Assembly: GCA_964633205.1 (NCBI GenBank)
Contig: CAZWFN010000030.1
Span: forward strand, 1-50,756
Direction of reading: 5' to 3'
DNA: 50,756 nucleotides
Origin: CAYVQE01 sp964633205
GTDB lineage: Bacteria > Myxococcota > B64-G9
The translations under genes were made by a program, and so were the position numbers. The notes under the pieces were generated by a model that saw only the letters and a list, made by a program, of their open reading frames with translations, ran no database searches and was not told the origin of the DNA. Positions 1-8,893 of the stretch are shown here, piece by piece (position 1 is the first letter of the stretch; the number at the start of each line of letters is the position of its first letter).

Positions 1-483
1 CAAGGTGTCACCGAGGGTCCGGGCGGCTTCAACGGCGGCGGCACCGGCGACACCTATGGTGCCGGTGGCGGTGGCTCATCCGATGTGCGGATCGCCCCCT
101 ACAGCCTGACCGAACGGGTCATCGTGGCCGGCGCCGGCGGCGGCGGCAACTGCGGCTGCCCGGATCACGGAGCCGGTGGCGATGGCGGCGGCCTGAACGG
201 CGCCGATGGCATCAACCTGAGCGGAGGCTACACCCCCGGCGGTGGTGGTACCCAGGCCGCCGGTGGTACAGCCGGGGCCTCGCCCGGTGAGGCCGGCGGC
301 TTCGGCTTCGGGGGCGGCCCGGCGAGCTACCATGTGGCCGGCGGCGGCGGCGGCTGGTACGGTGGTGGTGGTGCCTACGCGGCCGGCGGCGGCGGTGGAT
401 CGAGCTACGTCGACGGCGTAATGGACGCCAGCACCACGGCCGGTGTGCGTTCCGGCGACGGCCAGGTGACCATCAGCTGGTAG
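1..483 (+). CDS. C-terminal part of a glycine-rich (ALK-like Gly-rich domain) protein
   Basis: The reading frame is open from base 1 to the TAG at 481-483, so the N-terminus lies outside the window; 160 residues are visible. The whole visible part is Gly-rich, with GGGG runs separated by short hydrophobic strands. The pattern GGGGSSDVR followed some 12 residues later by RVIVAGAGGGG, and GGGGGSSY near the end, is typical of the Gly-rich domain found in bacterial surface proteins and in ALK-like receptors. Family knowledge suggests a secreted or surface structural protein, probably carrying other domains upstream. A strong hairpin terminator follows 20 bases after the stop, so this gene ends its transcript. 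Its function is unknown. Confidence 0.75.
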   Translation, partial: QGVTEGPGGFNGGGTGDTYGAGGGGSSDVRIAPYSLTERVIVAGAGGGGNCGCPDHGAGGDGGGLNGADGINLSGGYTPGGGGTQAAGGTAGASPGEAGGFGFGGGPASYHVAGGGGGWYGGGGAYAAGGGGGSSYVDGVMDASTTAGVRSGDGQVTISW

Positions 484-502
484 CCCCACCGCGATAGAAC
501 CG

Positions 503-537
503 AGCCCGCCCCGTCCTCGATGACGGGGCGGGCTTTT
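503..537 (+). terminator. Rho-independent terminator after the glycine-rich gene
   Basis: A perfect 13-bp G+C-rich stem (503-515 with 522-534) closes a 6-base loop and runs into TTTT at 534-537. It lies 20 bases after the stop at 483 and upstream of the kinase promoter, so it separates the two transcription units. Confidence 0.9.
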
Positions 538-593
538 CCGGCCCACCCCGGGCGTCCGGCTACCGAATCGGATCACAAACATCGGGTCCGCTC

Positions 594-622
594 TTGTCCC
601 GCGCCGGTGCATGGCATATCGT
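594..622 (+). promoter_or_regulatory. Candidate sigma70-type promoter of the WD40 kinase gene
   Basis: TTGTCC (594-599), a 17-base spacer and TATCGT (617-622) lie 24 bases upstream of the chosen ATG at 646 and downstream of the terminator at 503-537. Confidence 0.55.
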
Positions 623-645
623 GCGGTGTTGGGAGCTGTCGCGAT

Positions 646-3600
646 ATGAGCACCGATCTGCCCAATCAGGACGTCCTGTTCGCCGTCTACGCCGTTCAGC
701 TCGGGTTTTGCACCCCGGCCCAGGTGGCCGCGGCTGCGGCCGCGGTGGCCGATGATCCGGAGCGGGCGCTGGCCGACCGGCTGGAGGCCGACGGGGTGCT
801 GGGCGCGAACCAGCGGCGGGCGGTGGAGCGGCGGCTGGAGCGCGAGGTGCGCGACTCGTGCGAGACCGTGGCCGCCCCGGCGGCTGGCTCGCTGTCGGGC
901 GCCGGTGACGCGGCGGCCGGCGGCGGCGAGGGCGCCACCGTGGATCTGCGGGCACCGGATGCGGCCACCATCGCCGAGCCGCCGAGCATCGATCCGGGCC
1001 CGCTGGAAGAAGAGAGCGACGAGCAGATCAGCCTGGCCCAGACCGGTCGCTATACCGTGCAGGGCCAGCACGCCGCCGGCGGCCAGGCGCGCATCCTGCT
1101 GGCCATCGACGAGCACATCGGCCGCGAGGTGGCCATCAAGGAGCTGATCCCCGGCGTGGGCAGCGGCCAGTGGTCGCTGGACACCCCGGACTCGCTGCAG
1201 CGCTCGACCCCGGGCGCGGTGCGCTTTTTGCGCGAGGCGCGGGTGACCGGCCAGCTCGAGCACCCCAGCATCGTGCCGGTGCACGAGGTGGGCCGCCGCG
1301 AGGACGGCACCCTCTACTACACCATGCGCTTCGTGCGCGGCGACACCCTGGCCCGCAAGCTCAAAGCCTGCGAGTCGCTCGAAGATCGGCTCAAGCTGCT
1401 GGGCGCCTTCTGGGACGTGTGCCAGGCGATCGCCTTCGCCCATTCGCGGGGCGTGGTCCACCGCGACATCAAGCCCGACAACGTCATGGTGGGCGAGTTC
1501 GGCGAGACCGTGGTGCTGGATTGGGGCGTGGCCAAGGTGGCCGGCAAGCGCGACATCCGGGCCAACGACATCGAACGCGAGCTGCGCTACCTGCAGCAGG
1601 CCGATACCGGCAAGACCGCCGCCGGCACGGCCATCGGCACCCCGTCCTACATGAGCCCCGAGCAGGCCCGCGGCCAGATCGACTCCATCGACGAGCGCTC
1701 CGATGTCTGGGGCCTGGGTGCGGTGCTCTACGAGATCCTGACCGGCCGGCCGCCGTATGTCGGCCACACTCCCATGGACACCATGCTGCAGGTCGGCGAG
1801 CAACCCCTGGTCCCGGTGCGCCAGGTGTGCCCGGACGCCCCGGCCGAGCTGGCCACCGTGGCCGAGCGCTGCCTGCGCAAGGACCGCACCGAGCGCTACC
1901 GCAGCGCCCAGGATCTGGTCGAGGAGATCAATGCCTTCATGACCGGCGGCCGGGTGCGGGCCCACGACTATACCTCCTGGGAGCTGTTCAAGCGCTTCGC
2001 CGCCAAGAACAAGGTGGCGCTGGGTGCGGTCGGGCTGGTGCTGGCGGTGATCATCGGCGCCCTGATCATGGTCACGCTCAGCCTGCAGGCCGAGACCGCA
2101 GCCCGCCAGGCCGAGCACCAGGCGCTCGAGCGGGCCGAGGCCGCCCGGGCCCAGGAGCTGGTCGAACGGCGCCAGGCCCACCTCCACCTGGCCCAGGCCT
2201 ATGCCGAGAAGGCCGACCGGCTGCTGGATGGGATGCGCCATCCGGCCGCCGCCACCCTGGCCGCGGCCGCACTGGTCCACAACCCGGCCCACCCCAAGAG
2301 CCCCCATCACGATCCGGGCTTTCAACAGCGCCACCCGCGCTCCCGTTCGCTGTGGGTCGAGGCCGCCTCCCAGCTCTACCGGCTGCAGTTCAGCTTCGGC
2401 GCCCGGCTGCGGTCCATGTTCGCCGCCCCCGAGGCCCTGACCCGGTTGAGCTTCAGCCCCGATGGCCGCCGCCTGGCCGCCGGCTCCTTCGATCACCGGG
2501 TGCGCATCTGGGGGCTGGATGGATCCGCCGACGGCCCCTTGCTGCTCGAAGGCCACGACGACGAGGTCTACGCCACCGTCTACTCGCCCGATGGGCGCTG
2601 GCTGGCCACCGCCGATCGCAAGGGCCAGGTGCTGCTGCGCTTGGCCGGCAGCGGGGCTGTGGAGCGCCGGCTGGCCGGCCACCGCCAACTGGTGCATCAG
2701 CTGGCCTTCTCCCCGGACAGCCGCCAGCTGGCCTCGGCCGCCTGGGATGGAACCGCCCGGCTGTGGCGCGTGGCCGACGGCGACAACGCCGGGGTGCTGC
2801 GTCATCCCACCAAGAAGATCAACGGGGTGGCCTTCGCCCCGGACGGCCGCCGACTGGCCACCGCTGCCGAGGATGGGCGGGTCCGGTTGTGGTCGCTACC
2901 CGCCGGCGAGCTGACCGCGCAGCTGTCCGAGCAGACCGAGCCGGCATACGCGGTGGCCTACTCGGCCGACGGCCGGCTGCTGGCCTCGGCGGGCAACGAT
3001 CGCAAGATTCACCTGTGGCGGGCCGGCGACGGCCAGGCGCTGGCGGTGCTCGAAGGCCACCGGGACGGGGTGTTGAGCCTGGACTTCGCCCCGGACGAGC
3101 CGCTGCTGGCCTCGGCTTCGTACGACAAGACCGTGCGGTTGTGGGACCTGACCGGCGTGCCCGGCCGCGGCCAGGGCCGACCGCTGCTCACGCTCGGCAG
3201 CCACCGCAACTTCGTATTCAGCGCCGCCTTCTCACCGTCCGGCCACCAGCTGGCCACCGCCGGCTGGGATCGCAGCGTCCGGCTGTGGACCATCGAGGCC
3301 GGGCGAACGCTGCCCACCTTCCACGGCCACCAGGGATCGATCTACGCCCTGGCCTTCACCCCGGACGGCCGCACCCTGGCCACGGGCGCCTGGGATCACA
3401 CCATTCGACTGTGGGATGCCCGGATCGAGCGCCAGCACGTCCACCGGGCGCGGCGGGTGCTGCGCGGCCACCGCGACATCGTCGACAACCTGGCCGTCAG
3501 CCCGGACGGCCGCTGGCTGGCGTCGGCCAGCCGCGACCGCAGCGCCCGCATCTGGTCCTTGGCCAACGGCCGCCAACGCCACCTGCTGCGGGGCCACCGG

Positions 3601-4299
3601 GACGAGGTGGCCGGGGTGGCCTTCTCGCCCGACAGCCGCTTGCTGGCCACGGGCGGCGCGGATGCCACCATTCGGCTGTGGGATGTGGCCAGCGGTGCTC
3701 AGCGCCGGGTGCTGAAGGGGCATGCCGACGACATCTCGAGCCTGCGCTTCTCCCCGGATGGCGCGCTGCTGGCTTCGGTGTCGAACGACAAGACCGTCCG
3801 GCTCTGGGATCCCGCGTCCGGCCAGCAGTTGGCCGTGCTGCGCGGGCACAGCGACTGGGTTTCGGGCGTCGATTTCTCGCCCGATGGTCGCTGGCTGGCC
3901 ACCTCGGGCAAGGACGGGACGGCCATCATCTGGCGGGTGGCCGACCGCAGCCAGCGGCTGCGTTTGACCGGACACACCCAGTGGGTCAACAACGCGGTCT
4001 TCTCGCCCGACGGCCGCCTGCTGGCCACGACCAGCGACGATCGTACGGTCCGCGTCTGGTCGACCGCCGATGGCCGGCCTTTGCTGTCCATCGCCACCAG
4101 CCTGGAGGTGGTGGCGGCCGGCTTCTCCCCCGACGGCGAACGGCTCGCCATCGGCGACGGCGCCCTGGCCCGCCTCTACCCGCGCGATTTCTCGTTGCTC
4201 AACGCCGATCCCCAGCAACTGCTGCAGCGGGCCGAGAAAAACGGCGGCGTCCGGCTCGAGGGCTTCGATCTGAGAGTTCTGGATGCCTCCTCCCGTTGA
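646..4299 (+). CDS. Transmembrane Ser/Thr protein kinase with 14 WD40 repeats
   Basis: 1217 residues. An N-terminal segment of about 130 residues precedes a Hanks-type kinase domain (about 134-440). VAIK lysine is near 165 and HRDIKPDN near 272-279, so the catalytic Asp is present. The Mg-binding motif is DWG (about 292-294) rather than DFG, a variant common in bacterial kinases of this architecture. One membrane helix follows (about 456-480), then an Ala/Glu/Arg-rich coiled coil, then 14 WD40 units (about 598-1180), each with a SPDGR..LA turn and most ending RLW; this is enough for two seven-bladed propellers. The kinase would be cytosolic and the propellers extracytoplasmic if the single helix is the only membrane crossing. 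The upstream in-frame sequence contains the promoter, so ATG 646 was chosen over earlier starts. The stop overlaps the next gene by 17 bases. Confidence 0.9.
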   Translation: MSTDLPNQDVLFAVYAVQLGFCTPAQVAAAAAAVADDPERALADRLEADGVLGANQRRAVERRLEREVRDSCETVAAPAAGSLSGAGDAAAGGGEGATVDLRAPDAATIAEPPSIDPGPLEEESDEQISLAQTGRYTVQGQHAAGGQARILLAIDEHIGREVAIKELIPGVGSGQWSLDTPDSLQRSTPGAVRFLREARVTGQLEHPSIVPVHEVGRREDGTLYYTMRFVRGDTLARKLKACESLEDRLKLLGAFWDVCQAIAFAHSRGVVHRDIKPDNVMVGEFGETVVLDWGVAKVAGKRDIRANDIERELRYLQQADTGKTAAGTAIGTPSYMSPEQARGQIDSIDERSDVWGLGAVLYEILTGRPPYVGHTPMDTMLQVGEQPLVPVRQVCPDAPAELATVAERCLRKDRTERYRSAQDLVEEINAFMTGGRVRAHDYTSWELFKRFAAKNKVALGAVGLVLAVIIGALIMVTLSLQAETAARQAEHQALERAEAARAQELVERRQAHLHLAQAYAEKADRLLDGMRHPAAATLAAAALVHNPAHPKSPHHDPGFQQRHPRSRSLWVEAASQLYRLQFSFGARLRSMFAAPEALTRLSFSPDGRRLAAGSFDHRVRIWGLDGSADGPLLLEGHDDEVYATVYSPDGRWLATADRKGQVLLRLAGSGAVERRLAGHRQLVHQLAFSPDSRQLASAAWDGTARLWRVADGDNAGVLRHPTKKINGVAFAPDGRRLATAAEDGRVRLWSLPAGELTAQLSEQTEPAYAVAYSADGRLLASAGNDRKIHLWRAGDGQALAVLEGHRDGVLSLDFAPDEPLLASASYDKTVRLWDLTGVPGRGQGRPLLTLGSHRNFVFSAAFSPSGHQLATAGWDRSVRLWTIEAGRTLPTFHGHQGSIYALAFTPDGRTLATGAWDHTIRLWDARIERQHVHRARRVLRGHRDIVDNLAVSPDGRWLASASRDRSARIWSLANGRQRHLLRGHRDEVAGVAFSPDSRLLATGGADATIRLWDVASGAQRRVLKGHADDISSLRFSPDGALLASVSNDKTVRLWDPASGQQLAVLRGHSDWVSGVDFSPDGRWLATSGKDGTAIIWRVADRSQRLRLTGHTQWVNNAVFSPDGRLLATTSDDRTVRVWSTADGRPLLSIATSLEVVAAGFSPDGERLAIGDGALARLYPRDFSLLNADPQQLLQRAEKNGGVRLEGFDLRVLDASSR

Positions 4300-5287
4300 A
4301 CGCCCCAGCTTCCCCGGCGGCGGCCGCTACCACCGCCTGGGCCCGGCCCTGCGCCGCCGCTTCGGCCAACGCATCCACAAGGTCACCCTGAGGGGCGGCT
4401 TCGGCTGCCCGAACCGCGACGGGCGCATCGGCCATGGAGGGTGTCGCTTCTGCTCGGCCGAAGCCCTGCTGCCGGCCAGCGGCCCCGGCTGCGGGCCCAT
4501 CGCCGACCAGCTGGCCGCCGGGCTGGTCGCCGTCGAACGGCGGGTCGGGGCCCGGGCCGCGGTGGCCTATTTCCAGGAGGGCTGCGCCACCGATGCGCCG
4601 ATCGAGCGCCTGCAAGGGCTGCTCGCCGAGGCCATCCGCCACCCGCAGGTGGTCGCGCTCAGCGTGGGCACGCGCCCGGATTGGCTGGCCCCCGAGGCGC
4701 TCGACCTGCTGGCCGAGCTGTCGCGGCGCAAGCCGGTGTGGCTGGAGCTGGGCCTGCAGAGCGCCAACGACGCCCTACTGGCCGCGATGAACCGGGGCCA
4801 CGACTGTGCCGCCTTCTGCCGGGCGGCCGACCGCGCGCGGGCGGCAGGGCTGGAGGTGATCGCCCACGTCATTTTGGATCTGCCCGGTGAGACGGGTGCC
4901 GATCGGCGCGCCACGGCCGCCTGCCTCAACCGGGTGGCGGTGTCCGGGGTCAAGGTGCACAACCTGCACGTGCTGGCGGGCACGCCGCTGGCCGCGGACT
5001 GGCGCGCCGGCAGGCTGCGCCTGGCCGACCTGGCGACCTACGCCCGGATGGCGGCCGATTTCTTGCAGTGGTTGGATCCAGCCATGGTGGTCCACCGCCT
5101 GATCGGCGACGGCCCGGCCCACCTGATGCGGGCACCCGACTGGTGGCGCGACAAGCGCCGGGCGCTGGCCGCCGTGGATGCGGCGCTGGCGGCCGGGGAT
5201 CGGTGGCAGGGCTGGTGCGTCGAGCGGACGGCGGCGACTCTTGCCGGCGGCTCGAGCCACCAGGATCTCCCACCACCATGTGGCTGA
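4283..5287 (+). CDS. YhcC-type radical SAM protein (TIGR01212 family)
   Basis: 334 residues. The cluster motif is C-x11-C-x2-C (GCPNRDGRIGHGGCRFC), the same unusual spacing as E. coli YhcC and unlike the standard CX3CX2C. The preceding RYGQ/VHKLTL-like segment (here RFGQRIHKVTLRGGF) and later HVILDLPGET and GVKVHNLHVLAGTPL are also typical of this family, whose biological reaction is not established. The length matches the family (about 310-330). The ATG lies inside the last codons of the kinase gene in another frame, so the two are probably co-transcribed. The last codon and stop lie at the edge of a long inverted repeat that begins at 5284. Confidence 0.88.
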   Translation: MPPPVERPSFPGGGRYHRLGPALRRRFGQRIHKVTLRGGFGCPNRDGRIGHGGCRFCSAEALLPASGPGCGPIADQLAAGLVAVERRVGARAAVAYFQEGCATDAPIERLQGLLAEAIRHPQVVALSVGTRPDWLAPEALDLLAELSRRKPVWLELGLQSANDALLAAMNRGHDCAAFCRAADRARAAGLEVIAHVILDLPGETGADRRATAACLNRVAVSGVKVHNLHVLAGTPLAADWRAGRLRLADLATYARMAADFLQWLDPAMVVHRLIGDGPAHLMRAPDWWRDKRRALAAVDAALAAGDRWQGWCVERTAATLAGGSSHQDLPPPCG

Positions 5288-5408
5288 TTTCCCAGATCAG
5301 TCGCGAGGTCAAGGAAGACCGGCGGATTCAAGCGGAGTCGTAGTCATCTACGTCGAGCATTGAATCTGCCGGTCTGACGCAGAGATCGCGGCTGAGGTGG
5401 GAAATCAG
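5284..5408. repeat. Long imperfect inverted repeat (about 49-base arms) with a nested hairpin
   Basis: The left arm (5284-5331) and right arm (5360-5408) are imperfect reverse complements. Perfect blocks include CTGATTTCCCA, CGCGA, AGACCGGC and GATTCAA, with a few mismatches and one bulge. The 28-base interval holds a second hairpin, CGTAG-TCAT-CTACG (5339-5352). The left arm overlaps the stop of the upstream gene. There is no T tract, so it is not a standard terminator. It could be a structured RNA, a palindromic mobile remnant or a processed mRNA end. Confidence 0.8.
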
Positions 5409-5423
5409 GGAGCCACAAGCCCG

Positions 5424-5452
5424 TTGTCTCCGGCCACGAGCCGTGATACCGT
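5424..5452 (+). promoter_or_regulatory. Candidate sigma70-type promoter of the PHP gene
   Basis: TTGTCT (5424-5429), 17-base spacer, TACCGT (5447-5452), 57 bases upstream of the start at 5510 and just after the inverted repeat. Confidence 0.5.
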
Positions 5453-5509
5453 CGGCGCGATTTCACCCACCGCCCCAGCGGCGGCGAACAGGACACAGCG
5501 GAGGAAGCC

Positions 5510-6394
5510 TTGCTGATCGACATCCACGTGCACTCCGAGCACACGCCGGACGGCCCCGCCTTGGCCGACCTGGTGGCCGCGGTGCGGGACAAGGGCCTCG
5601 ACGGCTTCTGCCTGACCGACGTGCACACCGTGGCCGGAGGCCCCGAGGCCAAGCGACTGGCGGCCGCGGCCGGCCTGACCGCCCTGGTCGGCTTCGAGGC
5701 CCTGACCGACCGCGGTCACTTTCTGGTCTTCGTGGCCGAGCCCGACTCGCTGCCGGCGATCGACAAGTGGCTGCGGTTCGACGCCGACGGCCGCATCCCG
5801 TTCGCCTCGCTGGCCGAGGCGGTCGAGACCCGCGACGGCGTCATCATCGCCGCCCACCCCTACGATCGCGATATCGATCGGGCGCCCGGCGACAGCGTGG
5901 TCCAGCTCGACGCGGTGGGCGCCATCGAGGTCAACAACGCCCGCCGCTCGCAGCTGGTCAACGAGTTGGCCGAGGAGGTGGCGTCCGGGACCGGGCTGCC
6001 CGGCGTGGCCGGCAGCGACGCCCGCCACGGGTTGGGCGACATCGGCCGGGTGGCCAGCCTGGTCGAAGGCCAGCTCGATGGCGAGGTCGACCTGATCGAT
6101 CGCATCCGTTCTTTCCAGATCTGGCCGGTCACCATCGGCGGCAGCACTCCGGGTGACGCCCACCCCAAGAAGAGACCCTCCGGCGGTGGCCGCGGCCGCT
6201 CGCGCCGCTCGTCCAGCGGCGAAGCCCGTGGGCGCAGCGGCGCCGGCAAGGGCTCCGACCGCAAGCGCCGCAGCGGCAGGGACGGCAAGAGCCGCCGCCG
6301 CGGCGGTCGCCGCCAAGAGTCCGCCGGCCCCAGGGCCACGGCCAAGACCGCCGCCGGTGACGAGAAGCCCTCATCCGGCGAGAAGAAGAGCTGA
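5510..6394 (+). CDS. PHP-domain metal-dependent phosphoesterase with a basic low-complexity tail
   Basis: 294 residues. TTG start chosen because GGAGG lies five bases upstream and the HxH motif follows at once. PHP metal-site motifs appear in order: HVH (residues 6-8), LTDVH (about 38-42), GFEAL and RGHF, AAHP, and GSDARH near 180. The family hydrolyses phosphoesters using two or three metal ions; the substrate cannot be read from the sequence. The catalytic part ends near residue 215, followed by about 75 residues almost entirely of Arg, Lys, Gly, Ser and Ala. Such a tail would bind nucleic acid or ribosomes non-specifically (inference). The gene has its own promoter and is convergent with tsaB, 25 bases away. 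Confidence 0.85.
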   Translation: MLIDIHVHSEHTPDGPALADLVAAVRDKGLDGFCLTDVHTVAGGPEAKRLAAAAGLTALVGFEALTDRGHFLVFVAEPDSLPAIDKWLRFDADGRIPFASLAEAVETRDGVIIAAHPYDRDIDRAPGDSVVQLDAVGAIEVNNARRSQLVNELAEEVASGTGLPGVAGSDARHGLGDIGRVASLVEGQLDGEVDLIDRIRSFQIWPVTIGGSTPGDAHPKKRPSGGGRGRSRRSSSGEARGRSGAGKGSDRKRRSGRDGKSRRRGGRRQESAGPRATAKTAAGDEKPSSGEKKS

Positions 6395-6419
6395 AGCCTC
6401 GGGCGGGTACGGTTCCGGC

Positions 6420-7127
6420 TCAACCGCCGGGGGGCTGAGGCCGGCGCTTCAGCTCGGCCTCGGACAATCGGCAGTACAATGGCTCCAGCCGCTGCGGATC
6501 GGCGACGGCACCGCGCTGCAGGCGATCGCGGGCCAGGCGGCCGAGCCGGGCGGCGGACAGCCCATGGGCCGCCGATCCAGCCGGCAGCTGCAGCCGATCC
6601 CCCAGCGCCGCGACGAAACGCTCGCGGTAGCGCTCGATACCGCTGCCGAGCAGGGTGCAGCGATCGCCGCTGGCGGCCAGCTCGGCCGCCCAATCGTCCG
6701 GCTGCCGGGCCGCCGGCGGCGACAGCACCCGCGGCGGCGACTGCCCGACGTCGTAGCAGGCGGCGAAGACCTCGCCCTTCAGCGCATCCAGCGCCGGACA
6801 GACCCGCTCAGCTCCACCCTCGGCGTTGAGGGCCAGGGCTTCGAGGCTGCATATGCCGACCAGCGGCAAGCGCCGCACGCTGGCCAGGGTCTTGGCCACG
6901 GTCAGACCGATGCGCACCCCGGTGAACGACCCCGGCCCCAGCCCGACCGCGACCGCCTCGATCGCATCCGCCGGCCAGCGGGCCGCGTCCAGGCTGGCGG
7001 CGATGAGCGGCAGCAGCGCCCGGGAGTGCTGGCCACCGGGCCGCCGCTCCTCGACCAGCACCCGGTCGGCCTCCAGCAAGGCCACCGTGGTGACCGGGGT
7101 GGCGGTATCGAAGGCCAGCAGCCTCAT
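6420..7127 (-). CDS. tsaB: tRNA threonylcarbamoyladenosine biosynthesis protein TsaB
   Basis: 235 residues, typical length. The N-terminus has the ASKHA-fold start (LLAFDTATPVTTVAL), followed by the family signature GLGPGSFTGVRIGLTVAKTLA near residues 65-85 and a GICSLEALA segment. TsaB is the non-catalytic partner of TsaD in making the t6A37 modification of ANN-decoding tRNAs in the cytoplasm. The ATG lies two bases after the stop of rseP, so the two are co-transcribed. TsaD and TsaE are not in the window. Confidence 0.93.
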   Translation of the reverse strand: MRLLAFDTATPVTTVALLEADRVLVEERRPGGQHSRALLPLIAASLDAARWPADAIEAVAVGLGPGSFTGVRIGLTVAKTLASVRRLPLVGICSLEALALNAEGGAERVCPALDALKGEVFAACYDVGQSPPRVLSPPAARQPDDWAAELAASGDRCTLLGSGIERYRERFVAALGDRLQLPAGSAAHGLSAARLGRLARDRLQRGAVADPQRLEPLYCRLSEAELKRRPQPPGG

Positions 7128-7129
7128 GC

Positions 7130-8830
7130 TCAGCCGAAAAACGAGGTGATGTCCGACCAGTAGCGGCTGATGTCGTTGTAGAAGGCGAAGGCCATCAAGC
7201 TGATCAGCAGCAGCAGTCCGACGTAGGAGGCCGTCATCCGCGCATTCAGTGAAAGCGGTTTGCGCCGGATGGCCTCGATGACGATGAACAGGATGTGCCC
7301 GCCGTCCAGGATAGGAATAGGCAGCAGGTTGAGCAGGCCGAGCAGCACGCTCAAGAAGGCCATGATGCTCAGGAAGGTACCGATGCCCTTGGCGGCCGAC
7401 TTGCCGGCCACGTCCAGGATCATGATCGGGCCGCCGATGGCTTCGGTGGCCGCCACCCGGCCCTCGAAGATGCGCACGAAGCCCCGAATGTTCATGGTGA
7501 TGGCGCGCCAGGTCTGCACCACCGACATCTCCAGTGCGTAAGACAAGCGATCGGGCCGCGTGATGACCTCCCCGGCCAGCAGGCTGGGCCGGTAGCTGAC
7601 GCCCAGGCCGGGTTTGCGCGTGACCTGCTTGAACTCGTTGGTGGTCTCGATGATCTTGGGTTTGAGGGTGAGCTTCTCGATCCGGCCCTGGTGGCGCACC
7701 TCGACCGGAATGCTGCTGTCGGCATGGGCGACCACGTAGCGCGAGAACTGCTCCCACGAGCGGATGGGCTGGCCACCGATGGCCACGATCTTGTCGTTGG
7801 GCCGGATACCGGCCGCCTTGGCCGGAAAATCGTCCAGCACCCCATGGACGTAAAGGGATATCGGCTCGATGCCGGTGTAGGCCGCGCCGTAGACCCGGGT
7901 GCCGGGCGGCGCCCGGGCGGCGGCCACCGGATCGATCAGCGCGCGCTTGAGAACCGGAACCCGGATGGTCACCGCGCCGATGCGGACATCGGCGGCCCGC
8001 ACCACCTCGACCGCCAGCGGCTGCAAGCCGTTTTCGCGCATCAGGCGCCTGGCTTCGGCCCAGCCGTCGATGGTCTGGCCGTCCAGCTCCAGCAGCCGAT
8101 CCCAACTCTGCAGCCCGGCCCGGGCCGCCGGTGAGTCCGGCTCGACCACCCCGATGGTGTTGCCCAAGCGGTGATGGCGCAGACCCAGATCCCAGCGTTC
8201 GCCGAGCAGCTCCAGTCCGGTCTCGTCCAACTCCCGCACCGGATCGATCTCGAAGGCGAGCTGCTTCTCACCGCGTTCGACGCGGACTTCGACCGGCTCA
8301 CCACCGCCGTGGTCCTGGATCGCCTCGTCGACCTCTTCCCAGGTCTCGGTCGATTCGCCGCCGATGGCGACCACCCGATCGCCATAGCGAATCCCGGCCT
8401 CATCGGCCGGCGAGCCGGGGACTACCCGTCCGACCACCGGCGCTGCTGCCTCGGCCCGCAGCAGGTGGTAGCCGAAGTAGATGGGCACGGCCAGCAGGAT
8501 GGAGAACAGCGGACCGCCGAAGATGATCAGAAACCGCTTCCAGGCCGGCTGTGTCAGAAAAGCCCGCGGCTGATCGGTGGCGGCGATGTCCTGGGTGGGG
8601 TCATCGCCCAGCATGCGCACGAAGCCACCGATGGGGAACCAGGCGATGCGGTATTCGGTCTCGCCGGGCTGCCAGCTCGCCCGGTAGCGGCCGATGCGGA
8701 CCGGCCCGCCAAAGCCCAGGCTGAAGGTCAACACCCTGACATTGAACAGCTTGGCGAACAGGAAATGCCCGCCTTCGTGAACGAAGATCAGAATGCCGAT
8801 CAGGATGATGAACCAGAATATGCTCGCCAT
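7130..8830 (-). CDS. rseP: RseP-type site-2 (intramembrane) zinc metalloprotease with three PDZ domains
   Basis: 566 residues, against about 450 for E. coli RseP. Zinc motif HEGGH is at residues 18-22 in the first membrane helix; the second active-site motif NLLPIPILDGGH is near 500-512. Between them are three PDZ-like units, each with a hydrophobic strand and a GSPA/AAG..GD..VAIGG turn: about 130-205, 222-300 and 320-400. The extra PDZ explains the additional length. The family cleaves membrane-anchored anti-sigma factors and remnant signal peptides. The gene sits directly before tsaB. ATG 8830 places the zinc motif at the usual distance from the N-terminus. Confidence 0.93.
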   Translation of the reverse strand: MASIFWFIILIGILIFVHEGGHFLFAKLFNVRVLTFSLGFGGPVRIGRYRASWQPGETEYRIAWFPIGGFVRMLGDDPTQDIAATDQPRAFLTQPAWKRFLIIFGGPLFSILLAVPIYFGYHLLRAEAAAPVVGRVVPGSPADEAGIRYGDRVVAIGGESTETWEEVDEAIQDHGGGEPVEVRVERGEKQLAFEIDPVRELDETGLELLGERWDLGLRHHRLGNTIGVVEPDSPAARAGLQSWDRLLELDGQTIDGWAEARRLMRENGLQPLAVEVVRAADVRIGAVTIRVPVLKRALIDPVAAARAPPGTRVYGAAYTGIEPISLYVHGVLDDFPAKAAGIRPNDKIVAIGGQPIRSWEQFSRYVVAHADSSIPVEVRHQGRIEKLTLKPKIIETTNEFKQVTRKPGLGVSYRPSLLAGEVITRPDRLSYALEMSVVQTWRAITMNIRGFVRIFEGRVAATEAIGGPIMILDVAGKSAAKGIGTFLSIMAFLSVLLGLLNLLPIPILDGGHILFIVIEAIRRKPLSLNARMTASYVGLLLLISLMAFAFYNDISRYWSDITSFFG

Positions 8831-8893
8831 GGAAACCCGTCGTCGACCGCCGTCCCGCGAGGCTACCAGGACGGCTTTGAGAATCGTTGAACC

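Noticed and set aside
76..2805. Long minus-strand open frame (909 codons) opposite the kinase gene
   Set aside because: It is a shadow of the G+C-rich coding strand: low-complexity Gly/Ala/Gln/Arg, no domain, no SD. The plus-strand kinase motifs are unambiguous.
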